Assembly (NCBI GenBank): GCA_013414645.1
Contig: CP058702.1
Location: 2,770,621-2,778,616 of the forward strand
DNA length: 7,996 nt
Reading direction: 5' to 3'
Source: Candidatus Parvibacillus calidus
Lineage (GTDB): Bacteria > Bacteroidota > Bacteroidia > Chitinophagales > Saprospiraceae
Shown: positions 7,001 to 7,996 of the stretch, one piece after another
Layout of the letters: the number at the start of each line of letters is the position of its first letter
Position numbering within the stretch: the stretch's first letter is position 1
Position numbers and translations under genes: made by a program
The notes under the pieces: generated by a model
Databases searched by the model: none
Seen by the model: only the letters and a program-made list of their open reading frames with translations
What the model was told of the DNA's origin: nothing

Positions 7001-7626
7001 ATATTCCTGCAATAATTAATTCTTTTTACCCGGGAGCTATGGATAAAAGAAACATATTAAACCTTGATGTTGGATTGGGTACAGCTGGTGCTGATCTATC
7101 CCTAAACCCTGACACAGGATTTTCAATAGGCGCACAGGCCAATATTGCTGAAGGAGCAATTACTGCAGGAACAACCGACACCGGAGACTCGGATAAAACG
7201 TATAAACTTGGACTAAGCGAAGGAGTTGGTGCAGCATTACGTGGCCATTGGGGTGATAAGGACAAAGATGGCCTTCGTGAATATGGGTTTGGCTTTGATT
7301 TTGGACCGCTTTCAGTCGATATGAAAACTGAGGATCCTCTTCGAGACTTAGGAATTGGATTTATACCCGGGGTTGGACCAGCACTAGCTAATTTATTGCC
7401 TGGCGGTAATCTTACAGAAGGCCTCGCAAATAAATTTGGATTAACAACAAGAAATGCGACATTGGCTGATACTTGGAATCTGGTATCAGATACTGCCTCT
7501 GATGCATGGGACGGAGCAAAAGGATTGGCTTCTGATGCGTGGGATGGCGTGACGAGTACAGCTTCTGATGCATGGGACGGAATAACAAGCACTGCCTCTG
7601 ATGCATGGGACGGAGCAAAGGGCTAG
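4009..7626 (+). CDS. Fragment of the giant gene: repeats 10 onward, Gly-rich C-terminal domain
   Basis: Coding sense in this frame begins at the frameshift near 3941; the first possible start is an internal TTG. It holds the rest of the 36-residue array, all four 81-residue Gly/Leu repeats, and four divergent box repeats. After 6640 comes a distinct domain of about 275 residues (restored residues about 1890-2165). That domain is rich in Gly and alternating polar and hydrophobic residues, for example GYSGGFGLGRLAAPG, GTRYGLGASAGAG and REYGFGFDFGPLSVDM, suggesting beta strands. It includes a DKDKDG loop (7255-7272) of the DxDxDG calcium-binding kind. Four copies of the C-terminal 11-residue repeat follow before TAG 7624-7626, which is caused by a missing A. 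I do not recognise the domain with certainty. The segment has no promoter or ribosome binding site and belongs to the gene starting at 975. Confidence 0.7.
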   Translation: MSRAAGGISGALRDSGIGQPLTAPGVGDLFDRLDRLLSGTTGGNGGALKDSGIGQPLTAPGVGDLFDRLDRLLSGTTGGNGGALKDSGIGQPLTAPGVGGIVGGIGRALSGVTGGIGGALRDAGIGQPLTAPGLGGIASDLGRALSRAAGGISGALRDAGIGQPLTAPGVGDLFDGLDRLLSGTTGGNGGALRDAGIGQPLTAPGVGDLFDRLDRLLSSTTGGNGGALKDSGIGQPLTASGVGGIVGGIGRALSGVTGGIGGALRDAGIGQPLTAPGLGGIASDLGRALSRAAGGISGALRDAGIGQPLTAPGVGDLFDGLDRLLSGTTGGIGGALRDAGIGQPLTAPGLGGIVGGISRMLSGITGGLSDALKNSGIGQPLTAPGLGGLGGGIGRMLPGPKGGMGVADGIGGLLPKILGGLGLNGGIFGGLGGLLPGLLGPFGGILGGLGGLLGKGGIGQPLTAPGLGGLGGGIGRMLPGPKGGMGVAGGIGGLLPKILGGLGLNGGIFGGLGGLLPGLLGPFGGILGGLGGLLGKGGIGQPLTAPGLGGLGGGIGRMLPGPKGGMGVAGGIGGLLPKILGGLGLNGGIFGGLGGLLPGLLGPFGGILGGLGGLLGKGGIGQPLTAPGLGGLGGGIGRMLPGPKGGMGVADGIGGLLPKILGGLGLNGGISGGLGGLLPGLLGPSGGILGGLGGLLGKGGIGQPLTTPGMGGILGGLGGILGRLGRILPGITGGLSGTLKNSGIGQPLITPGLGGLGAAAGRRLSGLSDGQGDALRDAGIGQPLTTPGMGGILGRLGRILSRITGGLSGALKDSGIGQPLIAPGLDGLGAAAGQRLSGLSDGQGDALRYAGIGQPLTSPGMGGILSGLRRIINSIPEAKNVSANPTNHPGWDLPFDPFRIGGIGVPNNTPTHIPAGVGSKPEGDGYSTPWLYSGFKPSADGKYPIGYSGGFGLGRLAAPGNTNTYGAADINLGAWDDPDGGTRYGLGASAGAGKGSYDIPAIINSFYPGAMDKRNILNLDVGLGTAGADLSLNPDTGFSIGAQANIAEGAITAGTTDTGDSDKTYKLGLSEGVGAALRGHWGDKDKDGLREYGFGFDFGPLSVDMKTEDPLRDLGIGFIPGVGPALANLLPGGNLTEGLANKFGLTTRNATLADTWNLVSDTASDAWDGAKGLASDAWDGVTSTASDAWDGITSTASDAWDGAKG
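5161..6132 (+). repeat. Four tandem 243-bp (81-residue) Gly/Leu repeats
   Basis: The copies start at 5161, 5404, 5647 and 5890 and each ends in the GIGQPLTAP box (last copy GIGQPLTTP). Each begins GLGGLGGGIGRMLPGPKGG, continues through GGLLPKILGGLGLNGGI, and has a long run of Gly with Leu, Ile and Pro ending GGLLGK. Copies differ at only a few positions: Asp versus Gly in the VA[DG]GIGG stretch, and in copy 4 two Phe-to-Ser changes (GGISGG, GPSGG). The unit looks like a 36-residue box unit with 45 residues of hydrophobic Gly-rich sequence inserted. It is probably membrane-active or self-associating. Confidence 0.92.
6133..6585 (+). repeat. Four divergent box repeats (129, 108, 108, 108 bp)
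   Basis: Boxes continue at 6235, 6343, 6451 and 6559. The first unit is 43 residues, with an extra GGILGGL-type heptad, and the rest are 36. Two kinds alternate: one starting GMGGIL with GRILxxITGGLSG, and one starting GLGGLGAAAGRR or GLDGLGAAAGQR with LSGLSDGQGDALR. The alternation suggests a two-unit (216-base) duplication. The last box, GIGQPLTSP, leads into the C-terminal domain. Confidence 0.88.
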
Positions 7627-7883
7627 CTTCTGATGCCTGGGATAGCGTGACAAGTACCGCTTCTGATGCATGGGACGGAATAACAAACACTGCCTCTGAT
7701 GCATGGGACGGCGTGACAAGTACTGCCTCTGATGCCTGGGATGGAGCAAAAGGATTGGCCTCTGATGCGTGGGATGGCGCGAAGAGTACCGCTTCCGATG
7801 CATGGGATAGTGCTACAAGTACTGCCTCTGATGCATGGAGTGGTACTAAATCAATAGCTTCCGATGCATGGGATGGCTTAAAA
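7489..7883 (+). repeat. Twelve tandem 33-bp (11-residue) repeats at the C-terminus
   Basis: Twelve units of the form [ST][TL]ASDAWDGxx, with Ala-Ser-Asp-Ala-Trp at fixed positions, run without gap and end three residues (SLF) before the stop. The variable tail of each unit is AK, VT, IT, AT, TK or LK. One unit is a base short (frameshift 5). They are of the same family as the block at 2664-2957, with Ala in place of Val before Trp, so 11-residue repeats bracket the whole Gly-rich centre. They are probably an amphipathic helix with a Trp stripe. Confidence 0.92.
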
Positions 7884-7895
7884 AGTTTGTTTTAA
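7605..7895 (+). CDS. Fragment of the giant gene: C-terminal 11-residue repeats
   Basis: Open from an internal ATG whose first residues (MGRS) are out of frame; true coding sense begins about 7620, after the missing A. It encodes the last eight or so ASDAWDG repeats and the C-terminus SDAWDGLKSLF with TAA at 7893-7895. It overlaps the previous fragment by 22 bases only because both frames are open across the lesion. It is not an independent gene. Confidence 0.6.
   Translation: MGRSKGLASDAWDSVTSTASDAWDGITNTASDAWDGVTSTASDAWDGAKGLASDAWDGAKSTASDAWDSATSTASDAWSGTKSIASDAWDGLKSLF
7617..7619 (+). other. Frameshift site 5, AAA where repeats have AAAA
   Basis: The sequence reads GGAGCAAAGGGCTAGCTTC. 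Sister units read GGAGCAAAAGGATTGGC (Gly-Ala-Lys-Gly-Leu-Ala). Adding one A gives GCA AAA GGG CTA GCT, the same residues, and removes the TAG at 7624-7626. Confidence 0.85.
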
Positions 7896-7907
7896 AATTT
7901 AGAAATT

Positions 7908-7996
7908 ATGTTTAGGTGGGTTTTTATTTCGGAAAATGTACCCAGAGATTTGAAGACATTAAATGCAAATCTAAGCGAAGGACTCCAAGGCTTGAA
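7908..7996 (+). CDS. Start of a downstream gene of unknown function (5' part)
   Basis: An ATG 12 bases after the giant gene's stop opens a frame that stays open to the window edge. The 29 full codons begin MFRWVFISENVPRDLK and continue with TLNANLSEGLQGL. No promoter or terminator lies between the two genes, so they are probably co-transcribed. The leader is A-rich with no Shine-Dalgarno sequence, like that of the gene upstream. The visible part is too short to assign a family. It is the best pointer to the function of the locus, since a contractile-injection or secretion gene here would support the eCIS link. Confidence 0.55.
   Translation, partial: MFRWVFISENVPRDLKTLNANLSEGLQGL

Larger units (their letters stand above)
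975..7895 (+). pseudogene. Giant DUF4157 (eCIS_core) repeat protein, one gene interrupted by five homopolymer frameshifts
   Basis: All large plus-strand frames from the ATG at 975 to the TAA at 7893-7895 belong to one coding sequence. Comparing repeat copies places losses of 2, 1, 1, 1 and 1 bases at about 2796, 2894, 3098, 3940 and 7619. Restoring six bases gives 6927 bases, exactly 2309 codons, so a 2308-residue protein. Restored order: disordered leader (1-147), DUF4157 with HELTH (148-226), middle region with a GPGN-X17-HD motif (422-444), nine 11-residue repeats (564-662), twenty 36-residue repeats (678-1397), four 81-residue repeats (1398-1721), four divergent box repeats (1722-1872), Gly-rich probably beta domain (about 1890-2165), and twelve 11-residue repeats (2174-2305). 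No signal peptide is seen. Coding sense resumes immediately after each break, so the lesions are recent or are sequencing errors. The function is unknown; by family it may be an eCIS-linked effector or a tail component. If the errors are artefactual this is an intact gene. Confidence 0.85.

Noticed and set aside
7026..7803. Minus-strand open frames opposite the C-terminal domain and 11-residue repeats
   Set aside because: They mirror the plus-strand repeats (Ala-Ser-Glu-Ala type patterns), and the sense strand carries the recognisable domain and repeat register.
2877..7895. Several separate genes in tandem (frames starting at 2877, 3113, 4009 and 7605)
   Set aside because: All starts are internal codons inside repeat units without promoters or leaders, and each boundary coincides with a base missing relative to sister repeat copies.

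Overview
The window looks like Bacteroidota DNA. AT-rich intergenic sequence carries a -33 TTG / -7 TAnnTTTG type promoter, and there is no Shine-Dalgarno sequence before the main start codon. The large protein also has the Gln-Leu-Lys-rich disordered N-terminus and DUF4157 domain I associate with that phylum. A more exact placement, for example Saprospirales, would be a guess.

Layout: (1) 2-307 is the 3' end of a type II 3-dehydroquinate dehydratase gene (aroQ). (2) 308-974 is about 670 bases of AT-rich sequence with no convincing gene. It holds a weak AT hairpin just after aroQ, a good-looking promoter at 918-947, and a few protein-like scraps on the minus strand. (3) 975-7895 is almost entirely one giant repeat-protein gene. 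It is broken into pieces by five small frameshifts, but can be rebuilt as a single 2308-residue protein. (4) 7908-7996 is the start of a further gene, 12 bases after the giant gene's stop, probably in the same operon.

The giant protein reads, from N to C terminus: a disordered leader with four [FIL]Q[AL]K motifs; a DUF4157/eCIS_core domain with HELTH at residues 210-214; a module with GPGN-X17-HD, the spacing of parvovirus-type phospholipase A2; nine 11-residue repeats ([11 protein letters not shown] type); twenty 36-residue repeats each ending in the box GIGQPLTAP, arranged in an A-B-B-C higher-order pattern; four nearly identical 81-residue Gly/Leu repeats ending in the same box; four more divergent box repeats; a Gly-rich, probably beta-stranded domain with a DxDxDG loop; and twelve more 11-residue repeats (TASDAWDGxxx) running to the last three residues.

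All five frame breaks can be explained as loss of one base (once, two bases) from a homopolymer. The missing bases total six, so the frame at the end equals the frame at the start. I read this as recent decay or, more likely, homopolymer sequencing error in a repeat region that is hard to polish. Phase variation is a less likely third option.

DUF4157 proteins are associated with extracellular contractile injection systems (eCIS). No tube, sheath or baseplate gene is visible here, so the proposal that this is an eCIS-linked effector or length-variable tail component is inference.
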